A stretch of 64,000 bases of DNA from Deinococcus radiotolerans. Lineage in GTDB: Bacteria > Deinococcota > Deinococci > Deinococcales > Deinococcaceae. Where the stretch lies: positions 248,001 through 312,000 of the forward strand of contig NZ_BMPE01000001.1 of the NCBI RefSeq assembly GCF_014647435.1, given 5' to 3'. Shown piece by piece: positions 24,131 to 32,427 of the stretch. The translations under genes were made by a program, and so were the position numbers. The stretch's first letter is position 1, and the number at the start of each line of letters is the position of its first letter. The notes under the pieces were generated by a model, which saw only the letters and a list, made by a program, of their open reading frames with translations, ran no database searches and was not told the origin of the DNA.

Positions 24131-24164
24131 CGGGTCTCCGCCTGGGGTAGCCAGCGGAGGCCCG
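24131..24164 (+). terminator. Terminator after the uncharacterised 279-aa gene
   Basis: An 11-bp stem with one wobble (24131-24141 with 24154-24164) plus an inner 3-bp stem, followed by CGCTTCTATTT, starts 16 nt after the stop codon. Confidence 0.7.
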
Positions 24165-24328
24165 CGCTTCTATTTGGGGTCTGAGAAGGTGGTCGGTCTC
24201 AGACGTATCGAACAGCGTGAAGAGATGAGTGCCCCGCTCAGCCACCACTGAACTTCATGGCATGTAGGTCCGGCTGGATCAGGCAGCGCCGTCCGCTCTG
24301 TCAAATTGAGCCCTATCAATTCAGGGAC
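24165..24328. other. Short lower-GC intergenic stretch with an 8-bp inverted repeat
   Basis: The base composition drops compared with the flanks. GTCTGAGA (24179-24186) and TCTCAGAC (24197-24204) form an 8-bp inverted repeat with a 10-nt loop. No coding frame or insertion-sequence end can be supported. Confidence 0.4.
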
Positions 24329-24715
<387 letters not shown>

Positions 24716-24723
24716 GTGACACA

Positions 24724-24729
24724 AGCATA
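24724..24729 (-). promoter_or_regulatory. -10 element of the uncharacterised 128-aa gene (leaderless)
   Basis: TATGCT on the minus strand lies 8 nt before ATG 24715. Confidence 0.55.
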
Positions 24730-24783
24730 CTGCACGGCAGCGGGAGGCGTGGACCGCTGCCACGCCTCCCGCTGGTCAGCGCC

Positions 24784-26607
24784 TCAGTTCAGCAGCAGAA
24801 TCCGTCCACCCGCCGCGTCCAGAGTCACGTGCCCGCCCCGGAACACCTCGCCGGTCACGGCGTCACGCCACTCGCCGTCCGGCAGGGAGAGACTCACCTC
24901 ATGGCGCTCGGCGCGGCGGCTGGCGATCACGGCGGCCCGCTCGACCAGACCGCCTTCCTGGGTGTACTCGCGCAGGAACGCCACGGCGTCCTCCTCGGCG
25001 TGCACGAACCGCAGCCCGCCACGGTGCAGGGCGCGCGTGGCGCGGCGCACCCCGATCAGGGCCTTCATGCGCCCGCGCAGGGCCGTGTCCCACTGCGACT
25101 CGTCCCAGGGCATGGCCTCGCGGCACCAGGGCATCGCGCCGTCGCGGGACTGCGTGACGCCCACCTCACTGCCGTAGTACGTGCAGGGCACCCCGGCGTA
25201 CCCCATCAGCAGGGTCACGCCCGCCAGGAACTGCGTGCGGTCATTGCCAACCCGGTACAGCGCCCGGGCGATGTCGTGCGATTCGAGCACGTTGAACATG
25301 CTCAGCGCCACCTGCGGCGGCAGCGCGTGGTAGGCGTCCCAGAGGATCTCCACGAGTTCCTCGCCGTCCATGGCGCTGGGCTCGAACGTCATGTTCGCGC
25401 GGGCCAGCCACTGCATGACGGGCAGGCCGAACCCGTGATAGTTCATGCTGCCGTCCTCGCCCTGGCCGTCCAGCGCGTGTTCCGGGTCGTAGAAGCGCTC
25501 GCCGAATACGTAGGCGTCCTCCCGCTCCTCGCGCGCGGCGCGTTTCAGCGTGCGGTGAAGCGGGAGGTTGTCCTCGTCGGTGCCGCCCGTGCCGATCATG
25601 TGCGCCACGTCCAGCCGCCAGCCCGCCGCACCCCGGCGCAGCCAGTGCCGCACGACGCTCTCCTCACCACTGAAGAATTCCTGCACGGCCGTCTCATTGC
25701 GGTAGTCGATCTTCGGGAGGGTGGGAACGTCGAAGAACGCGTGGTACGGCAGTTTGCCCGGTTCGTCCCGCCACGTGAACATGGCCCGCTCGGGGGACAG
25801 TTCGTCGTCCACGGCCGCGCGGAACAGCGCGTTCTCGTTTCCGACGTGGTTGAACACGCCGTCCAGCACGATGCGGATCCCCGCTCCGGCCGCCTCGCGC
25901 GCCAGTTCATCCCAGGCCTCGTCCCCGCCCAGGTGAGGGTCCACGTGCCGGTAATCGGTGATGTCGTAGCGGTGGTTGCTGGGCGACACAAAGATCGGGG
26001 TGAGCCACAGCCCCGTGATGCCCAGGTCCTGCAGGTACGGCAGCGCCTGCGTGATGCCGTTCAGGTCCCCGCCGTAGTGCCCGTGAATGTCGCCCCACGA
26101 GTCGATCGGGGTGTTCCACTCGACATGTTCGACGACGCGCTCGCCGTACACGTACTGGCCGGTCTGCACGTCGTTCGTGGGGTCGCCGTTGCGGAAGCGG
26201 TCCGGGAAGATCTGGTAGAACACACTCTCCCAGGCCCACTCGGGCGCCGTGTGCCCGGTCAGGTACGTGAACCACGAGCGGAAGCCGCGCCGGGTGCGGT
26301 GCAGGCCCAGGCCGGTCAGGTTCAGGTGGTCGTTCAGGAAGTTCAGCTGCCAGGCGTACCGCACGCGGCCCTCGTGTGCGGGCAGGTCCGCCTCGAACCA
26401 GCGGCCCGGCTCGTCACCGATCGGCCCGATCTCGCGGGCGGGCACGGACTCGATCTCGCCGACCCGGACGAACTTCAGGCTGACGCCGGTCACGGGCAGC
26501 GTCGTGCGGACCCGCACCCGCACAGAGGCGCCTATGGGCGCGCCGAGGCGCTCGGTGTACGCGGGCGTGTGGTCATGTTGGGTGGACAGCAGGGGAAAGA
26601 TACTCAT
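24784..26607 (-). CDS. GH13 alpha-glucan hydrolase (neopullulanase/cyclomaltodextrinase type)
   Basis: 607 aa. An N-terminal beta-sandwich (about 1-130) with RVRVRTTLPVTGVSL is followed by the TIM barrel. Conserved GH13 regions are all visible: DGVFNHVG (I), GWRLDVAHM with the nucleophile Asp (II), YVFGERF with the acid Glu (III), and NVLESHDIAR with the transition-state Asp (IV). VFYQIFPDRFRNGDP and IDSWGDIHGHYGGDLNGI place it near neopullulanases, which are mostly cytoplasmic; no signal peptide is present. A C-terminal beta domain closes the protein. ATG 26607 has GGAGG 8 nt upstream. The leader carries a large hairpin (26645-26693). Confidence 0.92.
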   Translation of the reverse strand: MSIFPLLSTQHDHTPAYTERLGAPIGASVRVRVRTTLPVTGVSLKFVRVGEIESVPAREIGPIGDEPGRWFEADLPAHEGRVRYAWQLNFLNDHLNLTGLGLHRTRRGFRSWFTYLTGHTAPEWAWESVFYQIFPDRFRNGDPTNDVQTGQYVYGERVVEHVEWNTPIDSWGDIHGHYGGDLNGITQALPYLQDLGITGLWLTPIFVSPSNHRYDITDYRHVDPHLGGDEAWDELAREAAGAGIRIVLDGVFNHVGNENALFRAAVDDELSPERAMFTWRDEPGKLPYHAFFDVPTLPKIDYRNETAVQEFFSGEESVVRHWLRRGAAGWRLDVAHMIGTGGTDEDNLPLHRTLKRAAREEREDAYVFGERFYDPEHALDGQGEDGSMNYHGFGLPVMQWLARANMTFEPSAMDGEELVEILWDAYHALPPQVALSMFNVLESHDIARALYRVGNDRTQFLAGVTLLMGYAGVPCTYYGSEVGVTQSRDGAMPWCREAMPWDESQWDTALRGRMKALIGVRRATRALHRGGLRFVHAEEDAVAFLREYTQEGGLVERAAVIASRRAERHEVSLSLPDGEWRDAVTGEVFRGGHVTLDAAGGRILLLN

Positions 26608-26644
26608 GGAAGGGGCCTCCGGCAAGGATGGGACAGCAAGAAGG

Positions 26645-26693
26645 GCGGGCACGACCTCTGCCCGCAGGATCTGCGGAAAGAGGTCGTGCCCGC
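26645..26693 (-). promoter_or_regulatory. Large hairpin in the amylase leader
   Basis: A perfect 15-bp inverted repeat (26645-26659 and 26679-26693) encloses a second 6-bp stem (26662-26667 with 26671-26676). It lies between the predicted amylase promoter and the amylase start, so it would be in the 5' UTR; it could also terminate bshA transcription. No long T-run follows. Confidence 0.65.
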
Positions 26694-26728
26694 GAGGGGG
26701 CAAGCGTTGCCTGTGAACTTTAAGCCTC

Positions 26729-26758
26729 AGTCTGGGACAGACGCCCCGCCCCGGTCAA
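26729..26758 (-). promoter_or_regulatory. Promoter of the amylase gene
   Basis: On the minus strand TTGACC (26753-26758) and CAGACT (26729-26734) are separated by 18 nt. This would give a leader of about 115 nt. Confidence 0.5.
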
Positions 26759-26795
26759 GGGGGCCGGGGAGCAGCCGGTCAGACAGGTGCGCGCG

Positions 26796-27914
26796 TCAGG
26801 CGAGGGTCCGTTCGTAAGCTGCGAGGTACTGCGGCACGATCACCGACGGGTGGAACTGCTCGACCGCCGCGCGCCGCGCTGCCTGCCCCAGGTTCAGGTA
26901 CAGTTCGCGGTTGCGCAGCACCTGCAGGGCCCGGTCGGCCATCAGGTCCACGTCGCCCACATCCGCCAGGAAACCCGTCACGCCGTCCTGCACAACCTCC
27001 GGGATGCCCCCGGCGCGCGAGGCCACCACCGGCACCTCGCAGCTCATGGCCTCCAGCGCGGCCAGCCCGAAACTCTCCTGCTGACTGGGCAGCAGGAACA
27101 GGTCGCTGATGCCCAGCACCGTCTCCACGTCCGGGAACGAGCCCAGGAAGTGCGTGCGGCCGATCACGCCGAGCGACTGCGCCAGTTCCATCGCCTTGGC
27201 GCGCTCCGGGCCGTCCCCGATCATCAGCAGCCGCGCCGGGATCTCGGACGCCACGCGCGCGAAGACCTCCACCACGTCCGCCGCGCGCTTCACCGGGCGG
27301 AAGTTGCTGACGTGCACGAGCAGCGCCTCGTCCGGATGCGCGAAGCGGGCGCGCACCGCCGGATCGGTCACGCGCACGAAGCGGTCACTGTCCACGAAGT
27401 TGTGGATCACCTCGATCTCGCGCTCCACCCCGAACACCTCCAGCGTGTGCGCCGCGAGGTAATGCGACACCGCCGTCACGTGATCGCTGCGCTCGATGGC
27501 GTGCCGGGTCGTCGAGCGGAAGGCGGGTTCGAGGCCCACCAGCGTCACGTCGGTGCCGTGCAGGGTCGTGATCACCCGCGAGCGGCCCGTGATCGCCTTG
27601 GCGTGAATGGCGGCCGTGGCGTGCGGAATGGCGTAGTGGGCGTGCGAGAGTTCCACCCCGTACTCCTGGATTACTTCCGTCAGGGTGTTCGCCGCGGCCA
27701 GTTCCGGGTACGGCTGGTCGAACAGGGCGTACGCGTACCCGCCCACCTGATGAAAGTACGGCCCGCTCACGCAGCGCTGCCCGGTCAGGCGGAACGGCTG
27801 CGCCGCGCCCACGAAATGCACCTCGTGTCCGGCGCGGGCCACCTGCAACCCCAGTTCGGTGGCGACCACCCCCGAGCCGCCCGCACTGGCGTGACACAAC
27901 ACCGCCACCTTCAC
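26796..27914 (-). CDS. bshA: N-acetyl-alpha-D-glucosaminyl L-malate synthase
   Basis: 372-aa GT-B glycosyltransferase (family GT4) making GlcNAc-malate from UDP-GlcNAc and L-malate, the first step of bacillithiol synthesis. The BshA-type N-terminus [15 protein letters not shown], the segment [24 protein letters not shown], and the nucleotide-binding [28 protein letters not shown] motifs identify it. The start is GTG 27914; no clear -10 or Shine-Dalgarno decides it, but the first strand begins immediately. Bacillithiol is the known thiol of Deinococcus, fitting the redox genes here. Confidence 0.95.
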   Translation of the reverse strand: MKVAVLCHASAGGSGVVATELGLQVARAGHEVHFVGAAQPFRLTGQRCVSGPYFHQVGGYAYALFDQPYPELAAANTLTEVIQEYGVELSHAHYAIPHATAAIHAKAITGRSRVITTLHGTDVTLVGLEPAFRSTTRHAIERSDHVTAVSHYLAAHTLEVFGVEREIEVIHNFVDSDRFVRVTDPAVRARFAHPDEALLVHVSNFRPVKRAADVVEVFARVASEIPARLLMIGDGPERAKAMELAQSLGVIGRTHFLGSFPDVETVLGISDLFLLPSQQESFGLAALEAMSCEVPVVASRAGGIPEVVQDGVTGFLADVGDVDLMADRALQVLRNRELYLNLGQAARRAAVEQFHPSVIVPQYLAAYERTLA

Positions 27915-28047
27915 GGGCGACGTCCGGCGGATTCAGAGGCAGACACACAAGCTGACGAATTCATGAGTGCCAACTATACGGGCTGCCTGTCAGCCCGATG
28001 GTTGCCCGCCTCCCCATCGCGGTCCAGCCGTCCGTGCGCCCCGCAGC

Positions 28048-28088
28048 GCGGGCCCCGGCGCACACTGATCCGGTGTGGCGGGGCCCGC
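28048..28088 (-). terminator. Compound terminator hairpin after the DUF4388-roadblock gene
   Basis: GCGGGCCCCG (28048-28057) pairs with CGGGGCCCGC (28079-28088), and an inner CACAC/GTGTG stem (28061-28065, 28073-28077) sits in the loop. Confidence 0.65.
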
Positions 28089-28110
28089 TGCTGAGGTGGC
28101 GAAGCCGGGA

Positions 28111-28467
28111 TCAGACCGAGATCGTGCCCGCCAGACTCTTGAGCTTGAAGCGCGCCATCGCCAGGTTGGCGCGGTCCTTGGAGAGCACCAGGTACAGGAA
28201 CATCGACAGCTGCGGCATCACGTAGATGATGTGGTACTGCGACTCCAGGGTGATCAGGATGTCCTCGATCTGCCCCTTGATCCCGAGGCTCTCCATGGTG
28301 CGCAGCTTGGCGCGCACGACCTCGGTGTTCCCGGCGGCCGCCAGTTCCAGGTTCATGCCGCCGCCGGCGGTGCCCAGCGCCATGCCGCTGCTGTAGTCCA
28401 CCAGCGCGGCGGCCAGCGCGCCGTCGATCCCCATGGCCGAATCGAGAATGTCCTTGACGTTGCTCAT
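28111..28467 (-). CDS. Possible separately translated roadblock/LC7 protein (nested in the longer gene)
   Basis: An internal ATG at 28467, in frame with the 417-aa gene, is preceded by GGAGG at 28476-28480 with 8 nt spacing, better than most ribosome-binding sites in this window. It would give a 118-aa protein starting SNVKDILDSAMGIDGALAAAL, exactly a complete roadblock domain, which is often a free-standing protein. Whether both forms are made is inference. Confidence 0.5.
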   Translation of the reverse strand: MSNVKDILDSAMGIDGALAAALVDYSSGMALGTAGGGMNLELAAAGNTEVVRAKLRTMESLGIKGQIEDILITLESQYHIIYVMPQLSMFLYLVLSKDRANLAMARFKLKSLAGTISV

Positions 28468-29364
28468 AGTGGTGTCCTCCGGTGAGCGGGGGGTGGGTGA
28501 TGGGCCGGCCGCACCCGGCGCGGGCGGGTCGGGCGAGGCCACATCGGCGCTGTGGGTGGCGTAGGGTTCGAGCCAGCGTTTGAAGAACATCGCGTCCTCC
28601 AGGAGTGGGGTGTCGGGGGCCGCAGCGGCCGGAGTTTCATCCAGGCGTTTCATCGCTTCCATGAGCAGGGTGGTCAGGGACGACCGGATCACGCGCCGCT
28701 GGTTGTGGTACGAGCGCTCCAGGCTCAGGCGCGGGTGCGGCAGGCCCAGCAGGATCAGCGCGCCCTCCTCGCCCGTGCGCCCCCCGGCGTGCTCGTAGGC
28801 GTCCACCACGTCGCCGCCGCGCAGGTGTAGTCGGCCCCAGTTGCCGGCGTCTTGCACCTTCACGGCCAGCGTGCGGCTCTCCCAGTGCAGGATCTGGAGC
28901 AGGTTGGGCAGGGTGACGCCCCGGATCGCCCCGAAGCTGAGCTGGGTGACCTCCTGCTCGATGCTGTCGTGCAGCGCCTTGAGGTTCGGGGCGGCGAGGG
29001 TCGTCATGACCCCGAAACGCTCGCCCAGGCTGGTCAGGTCCTGCCCGGCCTCGACGCTGAACGCCAGCAGTGCGGTCTGGGGCCAGTGGCGCTTGGCGTG
29101 CTCGACCAGGGCGTCGCAGGGCGTGCGGCCCGGCGCGATCTGCAACACGACCAGATCGGGCGCCGGACCGCCCAGCCCGGTGGCCTCCTCCTGCGAGCGG
29201 ACGTCGGTCACGGCGCAGCCGCGCAGGAAGGGGCTGCGCTCCTGAAGGTACTGCCCCAGCGGCGGCAGGGTGTCGGACAGGAACAGCAGGCGGGGCGGGG
29301 CCGCCGGCGCTCTGGACACCTGCTCGCTGTCCGCGCCGATGAACTGCTGCAGTCGCTCCGCCAT
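28111..29364 (-). CDS. Receiver-like, DUF4388 (PATAN) and roadblock/LC7 domain protein
   Basis: 417 aa, cytoplasmic. Residues about 20-130 form a receiver-like fold (RLLFLSDTLPPLG, APDLVVLQI) without an obvious full acidic pocket. Residues about 140-255 are a DUF4388/PATAN domain (LSFGAIRGVTLPNLLQILHWESRTLAV, RLHLRGGDVVDAYEHA). A Pro/Ser-rich linker (about 270-298) leads to a roadblock/LC7 domain (300-417). Such modules regulate small GTPases or motility switches in other bacteria. An in-frame ATG at codon 300 has its own GGAGG, so a free roadblock protein may also be made. ATG 29364 follows TAGCGT by 5 nt. Confidence 0.85.
   Translation of the reverse strand: MAERLQQFIGADSEQVSRAPAAPPRLLFLSDTLPPLGQYLQERSPFLRGCAVTDVRSQEEATGLGGPAPDLVVLQIAPGRTPCDALVEHAKRHWPQTALLAFSVEAGQDLTSLGERFGVMTTLAAPNLKALHDSIEQEVTQLSFGAIRGVTLPNLLQILHWESRTLAVKVQDAGNWGRLHLRGGDVVDAYEHAGGRTGEEGALILLGLPHPRLSLERSYHNQRRVIRSSLTTLLMEAMKRLDETPAAAAPDTPLLEDAMFFKRWLEPYATHSADVASPDPPAPGAAGPSPTPRSPEDTTMSNVKDILDSAMGIDGALAAALVDYSSGMALGTAGGGMNLELAAAGNTEVVRAKLRTMESLGIKGQIEDILITLESQYHIIYVMPQLSMFLYLVLSKDRANLAMARFKLKSLAGTISV
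28476..28480 (-). promoter_or_regulatory. Internal ribosome-binding site for a free roadblock protein
   Basis: GGAGG lies 8 nt before the in-frame ATG at 28467, inside the linker of the longer protein. Confidence 0.55.
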
Positions 29365-29369
29365 GCCTG

Positions 29370-29375
29370 ACGCTA
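29370..29375 (-). promoter_or_regulatory. -10 element of the DUF4388-roadblock gene (leaderless)
   Basis: TAGCGT on the minus strand lies 5 nt before ATG 29364. Confidence 0.5.
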
Positions 29376-29680
29376 GCCTGCCGGCCCTGCCCGGGGGCTT
29401 ACAGGCGGGGCCCTGCCCCGCTCCTTCACACTTCCGGGCGGCAGGAGAAAAAGTTCGCCTCAGCGGTCACCGGCGCTTGCATCCGGCCCGCGCCGGGCGT
29501 ACGATCAACGAATCCAAATCCCGCGCGCAGAGGAGCGGAGGACCGGGCGGCCGGGTGTTCTTCGGGCCGGTCGGTGCCGTCCTGTACGGGTCTCATGAGA
29601 GAACCTCGGGGCCCCGTCCGCCCCGGACGTCCGCCGAGGACCGGTCTTCATGTCGCTGCTCGGCGGGACCCCGGCGGCCC
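29376..29680. other. Intergenic region carrying an orphan plus-strand promoter
   Basis: No protein gene is supported. It holds a consensus-spaced promoter (29477-29505) and several GC-rich inverted repeats, including CCGCCGAG (29631-29638) with CTCGGCGG (29659-29666). Confidence 0.5.
29477..29505 (+). promoter_or_regulatory. Consensus-spaced promoter with no gene downstream
   Basis: TTGCAT (29477-29482), 17 nt, TACGAT (29500-29505). The -35 sequence and spacing are the same as in the DEAD-box helicase promoter at 50960-50988. Confidence 0.55.
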
Positions 29681-29690
29681 TCAGCGGTCC
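29511..29690 (+). ncRNA. Candidate small RNA (boundaries approximate)
   Basis: Predicted transcript from the orphan promoter. It is GC-rich with potential stems (29631-29638 with 29659-29666, and shorter ones), lacks a convincing reading frame, and would run against the 3' end of the minus-strand gene that ends at 29681. Its end is not marked by a clear T-run. Confidence 0.25.
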
Positions 29691-30172
29691 TCGACCCGCA
29701 GCTCCCCCCCGGCCGGAGGGCTGAAGCGCTCCCGCAGGAAGCGGCCCTGCGTGAGCAGCCGGTCGGCGGCGGCGTGGTCGCGGCGCAGCACCTCGGTGAC
29801 GCCACCCTCGATCAGAGACAGTTGCTCAAGCAGCAGGGTCTCGGGCGGCTGCCCCTGCCGGTCCAGCTGCGCGCGGGCCGCCGGGGTCAGGTGCAGGTAG
29901 GCGCTGACCGTGTCCGGCAGGTACTGGTCGCGGGTCTGCTGGAGCAGGAAGGTGCTGCGGGCGTCTCCCGGCGTCTCCCGCAGGGCGTCGTGCAGGCTGC
30001 ACAGCAGCGCCCAGGCGCGCGTCCGGGCCGGTTCGGGCAGGCGCAGCAGGTCGTCCGGCAGGGTGCGCGCCGGCGCGGGAGCCTCGGCGGGCGTGACGTC
30101 CGCGGCGGGCGCGCGGCGGGTCGCCAGCAGGATCAGCGCGGCGGCCAGGGCCAGGATCAGCAGGGGCGTCAC
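29681..30172 (-). CDS. Uncharacterised membrane-anchored 163-aa protein
   Basis: No family recognised. A hydrophobic N-terminus (TPLLILALAAALILLATRR, about residues 2-20) looks like a signal anchor, then an Ala/Pro-rich linker, then a helical domain with LPEPARTRAWALLCSLHDALRE and DQYLPDTVSAYLHLTPAARAQL. The GTG start overlaps the stop of the SPFH protein gene (GTGA), so it is translationally coupled and probably works with that protein. Confidence 0.75.
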   Translation of the reverse strand: MTPLLILALAAALILLATRRAPAADVTPAEAPAPARTLPDDLLRLPEPARTRAWALLCSLHDALRETPGDARSTFLLQQTRDQYLPDTVSAYLHLTPAARAQLDRQGQPPETLLLEQLSLIEGGVTEVLRRDHAAADRLLTQGRFLRERFSPPAGGELRVEDR

Positions 30173-31089
30173 GGCTTGGTCGCGGTGGAACGGCCGGTCA
30201 GGTTCCCGACGTCCAGCAGGAAGTTGCCGCTGCTGGGCAGCATGACGGTCTGGATGCCGGGCGAGAGTTTCTCCGCGACGGTCAGCTGGATCAGCTGCGG
30301 GTTCTCGCGCAGGGCCCGGCCGCGCAGGGACAGCGCCTCGGCCTCGCCGCGCGCCTTGGCGATGGAGGCCTTCGCGGCGCCCTCGGCCTCCACGACCTGA
30401 CGCTGCGCGGCGATGTTCGCCTGCTGCAGCTTGTTGCGTTCCACCGCCACCTGCTGCTCGGCCGTCTGCTTCTGCTCGATGGCCTTGGCGACGCTGTCCG
30501 GGATGCGCAGTTCACGCAGCAGCACGCTGTCCAGCGTGAGGTTGTTCTGCTCGAACACCTGCCGCAGCGCCGCCGTGATGCTCGCCTCGACCTGCTGACG
30601 CTGCGTGCTGATGATGTCGGCCGCGCTGAACTGCCCGATCGCGTCACGCACCTTGCTGCGCACCTGCGGTCGGATCACGGTGCGCACGTAGTCGCGTCCC
30701 AGCTCCTTGTGCAGCTGCGCGGCCTTGGCGCGGTCCACGCGGAACTGCACGGTCACGTCCGCCGTGATCTCCAGGCCCTCCTTGCTGCGCGCGCGGATGG
30801 CGCCCTCGTCCCCGTCCTGGATGTTGTGCGCCAGCGTGACCTCCTGCAGCCGCGCGTCGTACAGCGTCACGTGATCCACGAACGGCACCAGGAAGTGCAC
30901 GCCCTCCTGGAGCGGCTGGCCCTTCACGCCGGTCAGGGCACTGAAGGCCACGCCCACGTACCCGGCCGGGACGACCTTCACGCTCTGCGCGACCAGCACC
31001 CCCGCAATCAGCAGACCCCCGATCAGCAGGGCTGCGCGGCGGTTCGGTCGGACGGACAGGGGCACGCTGCGGGTCTTCGGTTCGGTCAT
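30169..31089 (-). CDS. SPFH/Band 7 (prohibitin-like) membrane protein
   Basis: 306 aa. One N-terminal transmembrane helix (about 17-37, AALLIGGLLIAGVLVAQSV) is followed by the SPFH domain (about 40-210: VVPAGYVGVAFSALTGVKG, GVHFLVPFVDHVTLYD, ITADVTVQFRV) and a long Glu/Ala-rich coiled coil (about 210-275). This is the prohibitin-type layout; such proteins form membrane rings that scaffold proteases or microdomains. The start at ATG 31089 (MTEPKTRS) gives a short cytoplasmic N-terminus. The downstream anchored protein overlaps its stop. Confidence 0.9.
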   Translation of the reverse strand: MTEPKTRSVPLSVRPNRRAALLIGGLLIAGVLVAQSVKVVPAGYVGVAFSALTGVKGQPLQEGVHFLVPFVDHVTLYDARLQEVTLAHNIQDGDEGAIRARSKEGLEITADVTVQFRVDRAKAAQLHKELGRDYVRTVIRPQVRSKVRDAIGQFSAADIISTQRQQVEASITAALRQVFEQNNLTLDSVLLRELRIPDSVAKAIEQKQTAEQQVAVERNKLQQANIAAQRQVVEAEGAAKASIAKARGEAEALSLRGRALRENPQLIQLTVAEKLSPGIQTVMLPSSGNFLLDVGNLTGRSTATKP

Positions 31090-31165
31090 GCCTGTGGTAC
31101 GCGGCCTGCTCTCACAGCGTTCCCATGAACGGGCGGAAGCCCACGGGAGGTCGCAGCCCACCCGT

Positions 31166-31549
31166 TCAGGCTTCCGGCGTCTCCCCGTCCACGTACACCC
31201 AGCGGCCGTCCAGCTGCTCGAACCGGCTGCGTTCCCGCAGCGCGTACCGCTCGCCGTCCGGCAGGCGAAGCTGCGCGGTGAACGTCACCTCCGCCCCCTG
31301 CGCCTCATGAACGCGCAGACCCACGTACCGCGTGCCGTCCCGCAGGTCCAGCGTGGCCGGGCGGGTGTCCGGGTGCCAGGTGCGCTGAACGTACCCGCTG
31401 TCGCCCAGCGCGTACGCCGCGTACCGCGACCGCATCAACGCTTCCGGCGTGGGCGCGGCCGCCCCGGCGTGCAGCGGCCCGCAGCAGTGCGCGTAACTGC
31501 GCCCGGACCCACACGGGCAGGACTTGAACGGAGGGTAGGCGAGGGCCAT
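31166..31549 (-). CDS. ychJ: YchJ/UPF0225 family SEC-C motif protein
   Basis: 127 aa. The zinc-binding SEC-C motif [13 protein letters not shown] is at residues about 11-23. The rest is the NTF2-like YchJ core, with [22 protein letters not shown] and [16 protein letters not shown]. Function is unknown. It is divergent from the SpoU methyltransferase gene, and the two -10 hexamers are only 49 bp apart, so the promoters overlap back to back. Confidence 0.92.
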   Translation of the reverse strand: MALAYPPFKSCPCGSGRSYAHCCGPLHAGAAAPTPEALMRSRYAAYALGDSGYVQRTWHPDTRPATLDLRDGTRYVGLRVHEAQGAEVTFTAQLRLPDGERYALRERSRFEQLDGRWVYVDGETPEA

Positions 31550-31555
31550 GCGCGC

Positions 31556-31561
31556 AGGCTA
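31556..31561 (-). promoter_or_regulatory. -10 element of ychJ (leaderless)
   Basis: TAGCCT on the minus strand lies 6 nt before ATG 31549. Confidence 0.6.
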
Positions 31562-31610
31562 GAGCATTTCCGCGCGCCGCGCCTCCAACCGCGACCAGGC
31601 CAGCGCAGGC

Positions 31611-31616
31611 CATAAT
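31611..31616 (+). promoter_or_regulatory. -10 element of the SpoU methyltransferase gene (decides the start codon)
   Basis: CATAAT lies 7 nt before ATG 31624. The earlier in-frame ATG at 31615 overlaps the hexamer and so would not be in the transcript. Confidence 0.65.
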
Positions 31617-31623
31617 GACCGCA

Positions 31624-32427
31624 ATGAGTGCCCCCGAAGTCATCACCTCCCTGCAGAACGCGCACGTCAAGCGACTCGTGCGCCTGCGGGCGCGCCGCGA
31701 ACGCGAACAGGACCACGTGATCCTCATTGAGGGCGCCCGCGAGATCGCCCGCGCCGTCAGCAGCGGCGTTCCCCTGAGCGCGCTGTACACGTCGCCCGAC
31801 CTTCACAGTCCCGAAGCGCGCGACCTGGCCCCCACCCTGCGCGCCCCCACCCACGAGCTGTCCCGCGCCGCCTTCGAGAAGGTCAGTGGCCGCGAGAACC
31901 CGGACGGCCTGATCGCACTGGCCCCTACCCCTCACGTGACCCTGCCCGAACCCGCCGGGCAGGCCGTGACCGTGCTCCTGCACGGCCTGGAAAAACCAGG
32001 GAATGTCGGCGCGATCCTGCGCAGCGCGGACGCGGCTGGAGCGGACAGCGTGATCGTGCTGGGACGCGGCGCCGACCCCTACGGCCCCAACGTGATCCGC
32101 TCCTCGCAGGGCAGCGTGTTCACCCTGCCCGTGGCCGTCATGACCGAGGACGAGGCGCAGGCGTGGCTGAGCGAACGTCACTTCACGACCGTCGCCTGCA
32201 CCCCGGACGCCGACCGGACCTACTGGGACGCGCCCCTGACCGGCCGCGTGGCCCTGCTGCTGGGCACCGAGCACGAGGGCCTGCCTGAACACTGGCGCCG
32301 CACCGACCACAGCGTCAGCATCCCCATGAACGCCAGCCGAGGCGCGGATTCCCTGAACGTCGCCACGGCCGCCGCCCTGATGCTCTACGAATGCGCCCGG
32401 CAGCGCCGCGCGCAGGGCGCCGGATGA
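31624..32427 (+). CDS. TrmH/SpoU family RNA 2'-O-methyltransferase
   Basis: 267-aa SPOUT enzyme using S-adenosylmethionine to methylate ribose in rRNA or tRNA. An N-terminal substrate-binding domain (about 1-100, with [17 protein letters not shown] and [12 protein letters not shown]) precedes the knotted catalytic domain. Motif 1 is [19 protein letters not shown], motif 2 [11 protein letters not shown], motif 3 [19 protein letters not shown]. The layout is like rRNA-type RlmB/TsnR enzymes; the exact target is unknown. The 3' end overlaps the coiled-coil gene (ATGA). Confidence 0.92.
   Translation: MSAPEVITSLQNAHVKRLVRLRARREREQDHVILIEGAREIARAVSSGVPLSALYTSPDLHSPEARDLAPTLRAPTHELSRAAFEKVSGRENPDGLIALAPTPHVTLPEPAGQAVTVLLHGLEKPGNVGAILRSADAAGADSVIVLGRGADPYGPNVIRSSQGSVFTLPVAVMTEDEAQAWLSERHFTTVACTPDADRTYWDAPLTGRVALLLGTEHEGLPEHWRRTDHSVSIPMNASRGADSLNVATAAALMLYECARQRRAQGAG

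Noticed and set aside
24165..24328. Degenerate transposase remnant
   Set aside because: No frame gives a recognisable transposase segment and no terminal repeats or target duplications are visible.
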